A stretch of DNA of 64,000 nt from Hippasteria phrygiana (GCA_037893225.1 JAZGUH010000145.1:1240001-1304000); one strand, 5' to 3'; shown: positions 38,121-48,930, counted from the stretch's first letter. Numbers and translations: made by a program. Notes: generated by a model not told the origin, from the sequence alone.

Positions 38121-38765
38121 TGTTGATTTAATTTTTTGGTCATTTTGGAGGACAATTTCAGTTAAAAGTTGTGACCATTATTGCTAAATTGCAAATTTTT
38201 TTAATTGAAAATTTGAGCCTAATTTATTTCTGATCAATTTGTTATAAATATAAACATATTTTTATGAGTCATTTAAAATAGTAACAATAAACAAACACCA
38301 ATTATTATAAACAATTAAATGATCAAAACTAAATAAAACAAAATTAAAGCCAGTCGGAGCACTGACAGAAAATTAGGCATTGCAAATAGCGCCGCCAATG
38401 CCGGTTCGCGTGAATCTCTCTACTAACGTGCTAGCTCCATGTGTCTGCTGTATGTGATTTAGCCATTTACTATCTTTCTTCTTTATATCTTTTTTTCTGT
38501 CTTCTTTGCTGATGGTAGCTGTTAGTGCCACAGCCATTATGTACATCTTATAATATATCATCTTATCTTTTATTATTAAAGTGGGTGGATCGGATGGCTG
38601 TAATGGGAGGAGGAGGGCATTATTAATTAACACTTATTTTCAAAAGCTAACAAATGGTTAGCCCCATATCAGGGGTTCATCAGTATCATAATACCAAACA
38701 ACTTTTCTCTGCAAAATGATATTAAATGTCATGGAAATTGTCATGTTTTAGTCTTGGAAAGTCCT

Positions 38766-38770
38766 GGAAA
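38766..38770. repeat. Left target-site duplication GGAAA
   Basis: GGAAA precedes the insertion and is repeated at 44,372-44,376. The empty sites at 3,944-3,948 and 16,073-16,077 have one copy within 'CATGGAAAGGTCATGG'. Five-bp duplication is typical of the RAG/Transib group. Confidence 0.75.
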
Positions 38771-38786
38771 CACGTACAAACCTATC
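38771..38786 (+). repeat. Left terminal inverted repeat
   Basis: CACGTACAAACCTATC begins immediately after the GGAAA duplication. It matches the inverted right end at 13 of 16 positions. CAC followed shortly by ACAAACC is reminiscent of heptamer and nonamer elements but the spacing is not that of a recombination signal. Confidence 0.65.
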
Positions 38787-40432
38787 GCGGAAATTCATAT
38801 ATGCAAATTAGGTGAACAGCGCCGCTCATTATGACGTCATCGTACGTTCTTGCTTTACGCGCGTCATCGCCTTCGGCCACTTCCGAGTACGAACTCGGTT
38901 CAGTTTTATGAATGAATGCATTATGCATCGGGTATTGCACATGCGTAGTAATGGTAGAAGAACAAGCTAAGATGGCCGCTGTCTCGTGCAGAAAAAAGCG
39001 TCCGAATCGGTGAAGTTTTGGGTGAGTTATGACAGTTTAAAAACTTTTTGCGTCTTCCTCTTTTGGAACTCAAACTTCTTACTGTCTCAAGGAGTCCATA
39101 TTTTTAATCATTTTATTCTTACTTACTAAATTTGGTTGGAAATCAAGTGAATTAGTTCCGAATAGTTCATTTGTTTAGCTGTCGAATGGTGTGGCACATG
39201 TGGGTGGTCGGATTGATAGTGCAATGGTCGCGAGCAATATGCATGGCCATTTTTAGATGAAACTGCCAAAACTTACGAATAATTCTCAAGTGATCACGTG
39301 ATGAAACACGTGCAAGAGCTAAACAATAGTGTTACTTACAATACAAAGCTTAAAAAGGATAACATTTATTTCTTTTCTGATGACTGAAAATGTGTCTTTC
39401 AGTTTCACACACTGTAATTTCCTTTTTTTAGTATAGTTTTGCCAATGCTTTCGCAGCAACATCTTTCAACTGTCACCGACATCCCGACCCTGGGGGGACG
39501 GGGCGCTCCAACCCCGGATGGTGGGGATTAAAAAAAATATATATATATATTTTTTAAATTATTTTATTATTATTATTTTTTTTTATTGTGTGGTGTAGGG
39601 CCCTGTTCCCTAGTATAAGGAAACAAAAAAAAACCACTTTTATTAATGCAATTGCCAAACTAGTTAACGACATTACAAACCAACAGGTATGCCATTGATA
39701 AAGGGCAGGGTTTTAGTTTTTGAGGGAATTTTTTGGGTAAAGTGGCGATGAAAATAAAAGATGGCGATTGCATTTTCTACCGCAATAAACTGTTCAAAAT
39801 TACAACAACAACAACAACAACAAAAGAATTAAGGGAAGTCTGCTCTAGGTTAAAAAGTCATTTTTGAATGAGAAAAAATACCCTTGACTCTATTTTGATC
39901 AAAACTAAAGCGGGGCCCTACACTACACAATTGCCCTTTTTGTGTTTTTATCTAATTACATTTTCAGTGCAGTTCCCGACCTGACCGGGGGAGGGTGTGT
40001 GGTAAACTGAAGTGCCCCAACCCATGCGGTGGGCCTTGCATTTTTAATAAATATCGGACGGAATTGTTTGCACACATTTCATAATTTTGTTTCTCCAAAT
40101 TTGTTGTCAGAAGTTACATATACTGACGCATTAAAGTTCATGTCCATATCAATGACAGGTTTAGTTAACTTGTTAGTTGAGCTTTAATGTTCCTTTAAAT
40201 ACAAATATACATGTACATGTTTCTGTTCATTGCTATTCGTAGTATTCTTTTAAATATCATAAATAAATGAACACTTCAAACCTGTAGTATTAACATTGGT
40301 AGACATAATTCTGCTTCAGAATTAGGAGTATAAATCAGTCAATAAGGAACATGTACAGTTAAAATTGTTGAAATCAGCAAACATTTGTTGATAACCCTAT
40401 TTTAGTTAATGGCCTGAATACATTCTTTTTCA

Positions 40433-40608
40433 GATCTCCGTCCATTGGTAGCTTTCCAAGTCCAGTAGATAGATGGAGCAGTCAAAGCATTCCTCCCGCG
40501 GACGTAGTATTGCAGCACCTAGTCTCCTGTTTGGGCCAAGAGTTGCCCCGCCAAACATGAACGCAACTTTGGTTGTGCCAACACGGACGAATGTGTGCCC
40601 ATTTCTAC
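40433..40608 (-). pseudogene. RAG2-like Kelch-repeat exon
   Basis: Read on the minus strand after an AG acceptor (40,610-40,609), the frame gives 'RNGHTFVRVG', then 'VAFMFGG', and after 19 residues 'CFDCSIYLLDLE'. This order (R-x-GH, FGG, CxxC and a hydrophobic D-x-E strand) is a Kelch blade. The CxxC exactly 19 residues after FGG is, as I recall, a peculiarity of vertebrate RAG2. RAG2 is the Kelch/PHD cofactor of the RAG1 transposase. The frame stops soon after 'YQWTEI' with no clear GT donor, so this is likely a broken exon. No other blade or PHD finger was found nearby. Confidence 0.6.
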
Positions 40609-40895
40609 CTATTAAAAAATGGAACAAATTAGGAAAATTAATCCACATGTCAATCAATTCTGGCACTTTTTATTTTCCTTTTTCAGACTGCCAGCCGAAT
40701 TAATTTCACTAAAAAGAAAAATTGTACAGAATTTACAGTTTGGATGTTTTAAAGAATTAGACAACTGTACTATTGTTGGTATTCATTTTAACATTATTGA
40801 TAAATAAACAGTTGAACACTTTTATTGTGAGTTCCTTGGGACTTATTGCCCTGTTATATTACAGGAACATTGTATAAGCAGTCACAAAAGTATTG

Positions 40896-41191
40896 TTATA
40901 GACCTTTCTTTCATTTACAAACATTGACTGTCACTTTGTATGCGTGGCCAAAGCTAACACAAAGTTGACTATTGATTTGCAACAACTTTGGTCTCAAAAT
41001 GCACATTTTGATTCATCATTGTCGGCATGAGAGGCATTTTCTGTTACTATTTAAGTTTTTTAATATTGACGTGAGATTTTTTAACACTTTGTGAATTATT
41101 CTTTTGGTTTTGTACTCCTGACCAGCCATAGTTTTGCCAACCACTGGTTGGCAAATATGCGCTTGTGATGCAGCTAAAGAAAGGTCTATAA
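40896..41191. mobile_element. Small inverted-repeat (MITE-like) element
   Basis: TTATAGACCTTTCTTT (40,896-40,911) is repeated inverted at 41,176-41,191, enclosing 296 bp without coding potential. It is nested within the RAG-like element. Confidence 0.5.
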
Positions 41192-41789
41192 GCAGGATGT
41201 TGTATTGACAGTGCTCTCATTTTCAGTGTTAAACTGTATTTGCTTTAAAGTTCAAATTTGCTGTGATCATTAGCATTTAGATGTATAAAGCCACAATTTA
41301 CTTTTTCCCATTTGTTTATTTTGCCTGTTATTGAATATTATGTTTTTCACAGGTGTATGCATTTGCGTGTTTTCATTTCTGCATCTTAATTGCCAGCATG
41401 AATACTACATGGATTGTCTTAGATTAATTAAGGTAATTGTAATAAAAAAATCTCTTGTATTATTCTCTTGAAAATTGGCTTCAAACATTTTCCCTTTAAC
41501 GGGTGGTGTTAAGTTCATCAATGTGTGAATATACATTTACATGTACATGTAGTAATATGAAGTTAATAATATAAAAATGAAACTTATTACTTCCAATACA
41601 CCGATTGACTGTTTGCTTTATTGTGGCTAATCAAATCTTAGATTAAATGGCATCTCACTGTATTTCAAATTATATATACTGTAGTCTTAGTACAAAGACA
41701 TGAAGATGAAGATGATCTGTACGATTAGGCATAACAATGGATGTTGCGGGTTCAACCACACTCTTGTGAATTTCTTTGTTTGTTCACCT

Positions 41790-41953
41790 CCAATAATTGA
41801 TGGTAAGCAGCTGTAACACGTTCATATTTAACTTGATTTTCATTTTTGCCTTTTTTAAGATATAAGATCAAAATGTGGCTACTTTTCCGTAAAAATGCAA
41901 AGTCTTGGCTAAAAGTCGATATCAGGCAATGTAGCCTCAAATTTAGCCCAAAA
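41790..41953 (-). pseudogene. Possible RAG1-like core fragment (frameshifted)
   Basis: On the minus strand one frame gives 'FWAKFEATLPDIDF' then a stop. An adjacent frame gives 'LLAKTLHFYGKV' and a third gives 'GKNENQVKYERVTAAYHQLL' before a GT donor. Laid end to end, the spacing agrees with the RAG1 stretch around the second catalytic aspartate ('PSID', then FYK, then KN and ER), but the catalytic 'HCDIG' block is not preserved. The assignment rests on weak local similarity judged by eye. Confidence 0.35.
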
Positions 41954-42067
41954 TAAGACATGCATGCAAAACCACGAGTAACCTAACAATAGAAAAGTAT
42001 TTATGAAAAACGACAGTTAAATGTAAACGTGTTCTGTGATAAAAACAGAATTACAAATGATTCTCAC

Positions 42068-42112
42068 CAGTAACCCATTCCGGTTGGAAAGAGAATTGCC
42101 ACCAATTGAAGT
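42068..42112 (-). pseudogene. Possible RAG1-like mini-exon
   Basis: A 45-bp segment bounded by a good acceptor (TTTTCCAG) and donor (GTGAGA) on the minus strand. One frame reads 'FNWWQFSFQPEWVT', reminiscent of the 'HFEWQPPL' stretch of RAG1. Its place between the N-terminal region and the core-like fragment is colinear with RAG1. The segment is short, so this is a suggestion only. Confidence 0.25.
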
Positions 42113-43264
42113 CTGGAAAATTGGCTCCAATTATTGTTTTGTGCGTATGTTAAATACAAAATAAAAAAGTAGGCTCCCTGCCAGGTTGGATTTGTACATA
42201 TTCTTCACAGTTCGCACAGCTACATGACATTTTCCCCGACCCACACATCTTATTCCCCTGTTCGTTTTTGAGAAGTATGCATTTCAAGTTTCTGAATATG
42301 GCTTTTCCGCTTGCATGACGTTTTGGCATTGATTTGGCCTAGCTGTTGTTAAAACATGTATAACATGTTGTTAAAACATTTTGCTGTTTGGACATGTTCC
42401 TTATCTTTTATAAGAGTTGTTCATGTAAAAAAACCACGTATAATGTGTTGTAATTAGTGAGCAGTGATTACAAAACTAAAAAAATTTCCTCTGATCCCTG
42501 ACATCTGACCCGCGAAACATAGACTTATTTCCAGTAGTAAATACCACCGTCTAAATAATGCGCAAAATACGCTGTAAGAATCTTTAGGCTGGCGCCGCAG
42601 CCAGTGGCCTTGTAAACCTATCAGATGATCGCCAGGTACTATTCTCTACCTCGCGACTTGCCAGTGCTGGGCGCCGTGCCACATGCACAGTACATCAAAA
42701 TGGATCAACAGAACGTACTTCAACCAGCTGCGACTGGAAATACGACTGGGGAACACGGTCCGCCATTTTGTGGAGTCAAAAATTTGGTTCTACAAAATGG
42801 CGGGCCTTTATTTGTCACGAAATTAAACAAAAAACACGCAATTTGAAGGGATATTTATGTGAATCTTTATATTCTACTTTTAAAAAAGCTTCCCAACCAT
42901 ATCCATTTCAGTTTTATAGCCCAAATCGCAAAATCAAAAGCAATGTGTCCCTCTAAAATAGTCTTGCAATTTTTTGAGCTGCCAAACTTGTATGAAAAGT
43001 TTCAGAGAACCCAAAATGCAAGACTCACTAAAACAAACCATTTGCTTAGCTATTCCTGTAATATTTCAAAACATGAGATTCCTTACCGGGCCCAGAAAAA
43101 AATCTGTATTGTCCAAATAAATTCACACAAGCAATTAAAACCCAAACTCAATTTATAAGTCAAACCCGTCTGTAATTTAAAAAAATGTGAATTGATTAAA
43201 ACATGTATTTCAGCGATGTTGATGACATTGTTCTGTTTTGTCTGTATCGTACAATACAAAAATG

Positions 43265-43510
43265 CTCTGCTCAGCATATGATTTGTAAACCTTGCACTCC
43301 TCTGAGTGCTCCTCCCATATGATTGCCACTTGTTTCCTCTTGTGAAAAAGCTTCAGGCGGCACAAGTCGCAGATATTCGGGGGTGGATCGTCTGAACGTC
43401 ATCAGTTGTCACGTCTGTGCTGAAAATCACCATCGCTTCCTTACAATAGTTGGCAACCTTCTTTGCTTTTTTTTCTCTTTCCGCATAACCGGCAGATTTT
43501 ATGGAGGGAA
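43265..43510 (-). pseudogene. RAG1-like N-terminal zinc-binding region with frameshifts
   Basis: After an acceptor (CACCTCAG) the minus strand reads 'LHKICRLCGKRKKSK', then in a second frame 'MVIFSTDVTTDDVQTIHP', then in a third 'PPNICDLCRLKLFHKRKQ', followed by 'IIWEEHSEECKVY'. The order CRxCG, VFxxDVxxDV, IHP, CxxC, WxxHxxxC is that of the zinc-binding region preceding the RING finger of RAG1 (recalled family knowledge). The shifts coincide with an A8 run (43,467-43,474) and a C5 run (43,379-43,383), so decay or base-calling errors in homopolymers could both explain them. The usual role is zinc-dependent dimerisation and ubiquitin-related functions of RAG1. Confidence 0.7.
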
Positions 43511-44355
43511 CTGAGGTGGAACTTTAAATCTAAAGCCATTTTCAAACGCGCATTACAGCAAAAAGTCATTCCACAAGCTAAATTTGGCCCAACCGAAATG
43601 GTATTGTTACCGAATACCGATTGAAGTATCGAATACCGTTAGAAGAAAAACCCATACGTAGTAAGTATTCGATCCCCTACCTCCATGCTATAACTAAATA
43701 GTCGGTATCCATAATCGAATAATACCGATGAGTTGCAATTTGTTAACATTTACTTCAACGATTATACATATGGCAGAGACCACTCACAATTTTAAGGAAT
43801 GTATTTCTAAAAGATTTTATATGCATGCGAATAAAACTAATGTTAAAACAATTGTGTTTTTCTTCTTCTGGGGGGCGGTTTTTTTCACGATGATTTTTTT
43901 ATTAAAAATTCGTGAGGAAAGATGAACAACTTTTGTCTTTTCTAATTATTACCAATGAGAACAGTTGATTAAAAATCTACCTTTTATCAAATATTTCATT
44001 TCCCTGTGTTGTGTAAATAATTTGTCACATTGTAAACGTATCTAAAATGTACATTGGCCCTATGGGATCGGACGTGAACATACATCTGTACATGTACATA
44101 CATGACTGCATGCACAGTGTGGTACGCTACGTACACGGCGTGGGAACGTATCAAATTACATCGATGGCTCGGTCGACCCGCGCGTCGATGCATTGTTATG
44201 CAAATTAAGCGGCAGCGCGTCGTTAAAAATAGAATGACTGGAGGGGAATGACCAGCAAATTGGCGCGCCAATCTGACGTCACAACAGTCACTGACAATTT
44301 TTGGCGTCAAATGTGTTGAAGTGCGCATGCGTGCAAATTACCGCACGGTCTATGG

Positions 44356-44371
44356 GACAGGTTTGTTTGTG
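44356..44371 (-). repeat. Right terminal inverted repeat
   Basis: Read on the minus strand: CACAAACAAACCTGTC. It ends exactly before the second GGAAA (44,372-44,376), after which the module sequence 'GGTCATGGAATTTGG' resumes. Confidence 0.65.
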
Positions 44372-45144
44372 GGAAAGGTCATGGAATTTGGTTTTCAGAT
44401 TTCTGTGGGAACCCTGACTTGACTTTCAATGATGGTCATCACATGTCACGTGACGTCATCTTAAAGGGGCATTTTTCGAAGCCATATATCTATGGAAGTA
44501 CAAGTTCGATTAAGTTGAAACGTGGTATCTAGATAGGCCAGCGTGTGTTACAGATAGAAATTGATGTGACGTCATGATGACGTCATCATACGATTTTATA
44601 GTATTTTTTTACTTTTTGAACCTTTTAAAGTCATATCTCATCAACAGTACATACTAATTTCGAAATTCTTTTTATTAGGTCCGTTAGGTCATAGATACTT
44701 ACATATAAATGCGAAAAATGTTTGCCGTCATGATGACGTCATAAAAAAATGTGCTATTTTTGAAGCACGTATAAGGGTAGGTTCGATCGTCATGAAAATT
44801 GGTGGGCCAGTTGGTATTGTCATTAGCATGTAAAATTCAAAGTGCCGTCATGGTCACGTCATTGGCTGATTTTTTGTGAATCTTTAAATGTTTCACATTT
44901 CATTGTAGGCCTACTCTCCAATTTTATATTGTCATTGATCAAATTGACTCCAATCTTGACACAGGCCAAGATCACGTTGCAAACTTGCTTTGAGAAGTGC
45001 TGGCGTTATAACGTCATCATGGATCACGCAACATTGTTTGAAGTTTGAAGTTTGAAATTTGGGTCATGAAATCTCAGATCTTAGAAAACTCATCAAGGAC
45101 AAGACCCTTAACAACTTTTATGCTGAATAAAAATACAAAAAAAC

Positions 45145-45189
45145 GGAAAAGCCCTATGTTCTGTTCTTGTAACAGACATAGAAGTCTAG
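45145..45189 (+). mobile_element. Helitron-like 3' terminus
   Basis: GGAAAAGCC, an imperfect hairpin (CTATGTTCTGTT/AACAGACATAG), a short spacer and CTAG before T. Orthologous in position to 4,725-4,769 of S1. Confidence 0.5.
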
Positions 45190-45379
45190 TTTCTTCTTCT
45201 TTTAGTTCTGACCAAAATCCCATAGACTTTGTACACGAATTTTGTCGGCGGCACTTTAGGTCTTAAAAAACCTCAGAACCTAACCAAACTTACATCAAAC
45301 ATAGACCCTAAGCTGAAATTGTATGTCGTAGAGTGACGTCGTGATGACGTCATCACGTGATTTTTTATGAATTTTTGAA

Positions 45380-47900
45380 TTTTTAAAATCGTAACATTCT
45401 TTTCAATATATCTAGCGAACAAAACAAGATATTTTCAAAATTCTTTTTCTTATAGCTTTGGTATGTCTCAAAGATATGCCCTAAATTGCGAAAATTGTGT
45501 GACGTCATGATGACGTCATCAAAAATGTGTTTTTTTGTTAACGCATGTAAGGGTCAATCCGATTACAAAAATGTATATATTGAATTTTCCTGTATCCAAT
45601 TCCAAAATTTCATGATCGTGGCTCACTCAAATAAGAAATGACAGCCATTTCAAAATTTAGACCAAATTCAATATAACACAAAGGAATTCTGGGACGGGCT
45701 GATAACCATGGCTATTATGAGCTTGCTGTTTATAAAAGGGGTTGATTTCTAGTCTTTTTTCAAGTCGCTGAATTTTTGAAGTTTTAAAATCGTAACATTC
45801 TTTTCAATATATCTAGCGAACAAAACAAGATATTTTCAAAATTATTTTTGTTACAGCTTTGGTATGTCTCAAAGATATGCCCTAAATGGCGAAAATTGTG
45901 TGACGTCATGATGACGTCATCAACAATATTTTTTTTTTTAAACGCATGTAAGGGTCAATCTGATTACAAAAATGTATACATTGTATTTTTCTGTACCCAA
46001 TTCCAAAATTTCATGATCGTGGCTCACTCAAGTAAGAAATAACAGCCATTTCAAAATTTAGACCAAATTCAATATAACACAAAGGAATTCTGGGACGGGC
46101 TGATAACCATGGCTATTATGAGCTTGCTGTTTATAAAAGGGGTTGATTTCTAGTCTTTTTTCAAGTCGCTGAATTTTTGAAGTATTAAAATCGTAACATT
46201 CTTTTCAATATATCTAGCGAACAAAACAAGATATTTTCAAAATTCTTTTTCTTATAGCTTTAGTATGTCTCAAAGATATGCCCTAAATTGCGAAAATTGT
46301 GTGACGTCATGATGACGTCATCAAAAATGTGTTTTTTTGTTAACGCATGTAAGGGTCAATCCGATTACAAAAATGTATATATTGAATTTTCCTGTACCCA
46401 ATTCCAAAATTTCATGATCGTGGCTCACTCAAGTAAGAAATGACAGCCATTTCAAAATTTAGACCAAATTCAATATAACACAAAGGAATTCTGGGACGGG
46501 CTGATAACCATGGCTATTATGAGCTTGCTGTTTATAAAAGGGGTTGATTTCTAGTCTTTTTTCAAGTCGCTGAATTTTTGAAGTTTTAAAATCGTAACAT
46601 TCTTTTCAATATATCTAGCGAACAAAACAAGATATTTTCAAAATTATTTTTGTTACAGCTTTGGTATGTCTCAAAGATATGCCCTAAATGGCGAAAATTG
46701 TGTGACGTCATGATGACGTCATCAACAATATTTTTTTTTTTAAACGCATGTAAGGGTCAATCTGATTACAAAAATGTATACATTGTATTTTTCTGTACCC
46801 AATTCCAAAATTTCATGATCGTGGCTCACTCAAGTAAGAAATAACAGCCATTTCAAAATTTAGACCAAATTCAATATAACACAAAGGAATTCTGGGACGG
46901 GCTGATAACCATGGCTATTATGAGCTTGCTGTTTATAAAAGGGGTTGATTTCTAGTCTTTTTTCAAGTCGCTGAATTTTTGAAGTATTAAAATCGTAACA
47001 TTCTTTTCAATATATCTAGCGAACAAAACAAGATATTTTCAAAATTCTTTTTGTTATAGCTTTGGTATGTCTCAAAGATATGCCCTAAAAGGCGAAAATT
47101 GTGTGACGTCATGATGACGTCATCAAAAATATGTTTTTTTTTTAACGCATGTAAGGGTCAATCCGATTACAAAAATGTATACATTGTATTTTTCTGTACC
47201 CAATTCCAAAATTTCATGATCGTGGCTCACTCAAGTAAGAAATGACAGCCATTTCAAAATTTAGACCAAATTCAATATAACACAAAGGAATTCTGGGACG
47301 GGCTGATAACCATGGCTATTATGAGCTTGCTGTTTATAAAAGGGGTTGATTTCTTGTCTTTTTTCAAGTCGCAACATTCTTTTCAATATATCTAGCGAAC
47401 AAAACAAGATATTTTCAAAATTATTTTTGTTACAGCTTTGGTATGTCTCAAAGATATGCCCTAAATGGCGAAAATTGTGTGACGTCATGATGACGTCATC
47501 AACAATATTTTTTTTTTTTAACGCATGTAAGGGTCAATCTGATTACAAAAATGTATACATTGAATTTTCCTGTACCTAATTCAAAAATTTCGTGATCGTG
47601 GCTCACTCAAGTAAGAAATAGGAGCCATTTCAAAATGTAGACCAAATTCAATATAACACAAAGGAATTCTGGGAAGGGCTGATAACCATGGCTTAAATGT
47701 GCATGCTGTTTATAACCCTTTTTTCAAGTCGCTGAATTCTTGAAGTTTTATAATCGTAACATTCTTTTCACTATATCTAGCGAACAAAACAAGATATTTT
47801 CAAAATTCTTTTTGTTATAGCTTTGGTATGTCTCAAAGATATGCCCTAAAAAGCGAAAATTGTGTGACGTCATGATGACGTCATAAAAAAATGCTTTTTT
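45380..47900. repeat. 401-bp tandem array with 802-bp dimer structure
   Basis: The marker 'AACATTCTTTTCAATATATC' starts at 45,393, 45,794, 46,195, 46,596, 46,997, 47,373 and 47,758. Units 1 and 3 share 'TTTTTCTTATAG' and units 2 and 4 share 'TTTTTGTTACAG', so the homogenising unit is a dimer of 802 bp. Each monomer has one TGACGTCA dyad and 'TTTATAAAAGGGG'. The repeated 64-codon open frames at 45,848 and 46,650 are by-products. Confidence 0.9.
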
Positions 47901-48029
47901 CAAGTCGATAGAATATTGCCCATAGCATTTGTAAACGTTTACTTTCTTACCGGCCACATTGGCTACTTTTAAACTTGGCAGACACTTACCCCAACTGCTC
48001 ACAATGTGTGCCGAACTTTTACGTCCTGA

Positions 48030-48930
48030 TGACGTCATCACATGTCACGTGACGTCATCTTAAAGGGGCATTTTTCGAAGCCATATATCTACAAAAGTAC
48101 AAGTCCGATTCAGTTGGAACGTAAGGTATGCCACCTGGTGTTATAGATGAAAATTGACATGACGTTATGATCAAGTCATAACATGTCACGTGGTGTCATC
48201 TTAAAGGGGCACTCGCTAGATTATTGCCTATAGCATTTGTACACGTTTTCTTTCTTACCGGCACTTTGGGTACTTTTAAACTTGGCAGACACTTAGACTA
48301 ACTGCTCACAATGTGTGCCGAACTTTTACCTCTTGATGACGTCATGACATGCCACGTGACGTCATCTTAAAGGGGCAGTTTTTGAAGCCATATATCTACA
48401 AAAGTACAAATTCGATTAAGTTGAAAAGTAATATCTAGGTAGCCCAGTAGGTTTATAGCTGAAAATTGACATGACATTATCATAATTGATGTCATCACAT
48501 GTCACGTGACGTCATCTTAAAGGGGCAGTTTTTGAAGCCATATGTCTACAAAAGCACAAGTCCGATTAAGTTCAAAAGTAATATCTAGGTAGCCCAGTAG
48601 GTTTAAAGATAAAAATTGAATTGACGTTATGATGACGTCATCACATGTCACGTGACGTCATCTTAAAGGGGCAGTTTTTGAAGCCATATATATACAAAAT
48701 TACAAGTTCGATTAAGTTGAAAAGTAATATCTAGGTAGCCCAGTAGGTTTATAGCTGAAAATTGACATGACATTATCATGATGTCATCACATGTCACGTG
48801 ACGTCATCTTAAAGGGGCAGTTTTTGAAGCCATATCTACAAAAGTACAAGCTCGATTAAGTTGAAATGTAATATCTAAGTAGGCCAGCAGGTTTATAGAT
48901 GAAAATTGACATGACGTCATGATGACGTCA
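48030..48930. repeat. Short (~150-bp) satellite units
   Basis: The phrase 'CACGTGACGTCATCTTAAAG' recurs with changes near 48,046, 48,187, 48,353, 48,504, 48,650 and 48,796, each followed by 'GGGGCA' and a 'GAAGCCATAT' phrase in most units. This is the probable basic monomer from which the 605-bp units were built. Confidence 0.75.

Larger units (their letters stand above)
32991..38770. repeat. Copy 3 of the duplicated non-coding module
   Basis: Colinear with copies 1 and 2 but longer because of an internal tandem duplication. It is interrupted at 38,770 by a 5.6-kb insertion and resumes at 44,372. A small duplication of 'GTCATG...TTAGTC' lies just before the insertion (about 38,738-38,753). 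No coding region is supported. Confidence 0.85.
38771..44371 (-). mobile_element. Degraded ProtoRAG-like DNA transposon
   Basis: A 5,601-bp insertion missing from both paralogous modules. Left end CACGTACAAACCTATC and inverted right end CACAAACAAACCTGTC match at 13 of 16 positions, both starting CAC, inside a 5-bp duplication GGAAA. Established for RAG, ProtoRAG and Transib: ends begin CAC and 5 bp are duplicated. The minus strand carries a RAG1-like N-terminal region (43,265-43,510), weaker RAG1-core-like pieces (about 42,090 and 41,870) and a RAG2-like Kelch exon (40,433-40,608). No intact transposase is present. A nested MITE-like element (40,896-41,191) and microsatellites lie inside. It could alternatively be a composite of two remnants. 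Confidence 0.75.

Noticed and set aside
38951..39010. Plus-strand ATG reading MVEEQAKMAAVSCRKKRPNR before a GTGAGT donor, near the left end of the RAG-like element
   Set aside because: Could be a first exon of a left-end gene, but the frame hits TGA before the donor and no similarity is recognised.
39466..40036. Two similar GC-rich 65-bp patches (39,466-39,530 and 39,972-40,036)
   Set aside because: The similarity is real but short. I could not decide between duplicated exons and a small interspersed repeat.
40473..40703. Plus-strand open frame antisense to the Kelch-like exon
   Set aside because: No domain. The minus strand carries the recognisable Kelch pattern with consistent spacing.
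42718..42766. Minus-strand ATG reading MADRVPQSYFQSQLVE with a GTACGT donor
   Set aside because: The start context is good but it is too short and has no recognised similarity to RAG2 or RAG1 N-termini.
43996..44328. 110-codon minus-strand frame near the right end of the RAG-like element
   Set aside because: Composed of ACATGTAC-type repeats and terminal sequence. No recognisable domain.
45848..46042. 64-codon frame repeated at 46,650
   Set aside because: It follows the 802-bp repeat period and is interrupted or altered in the alternate monomers.
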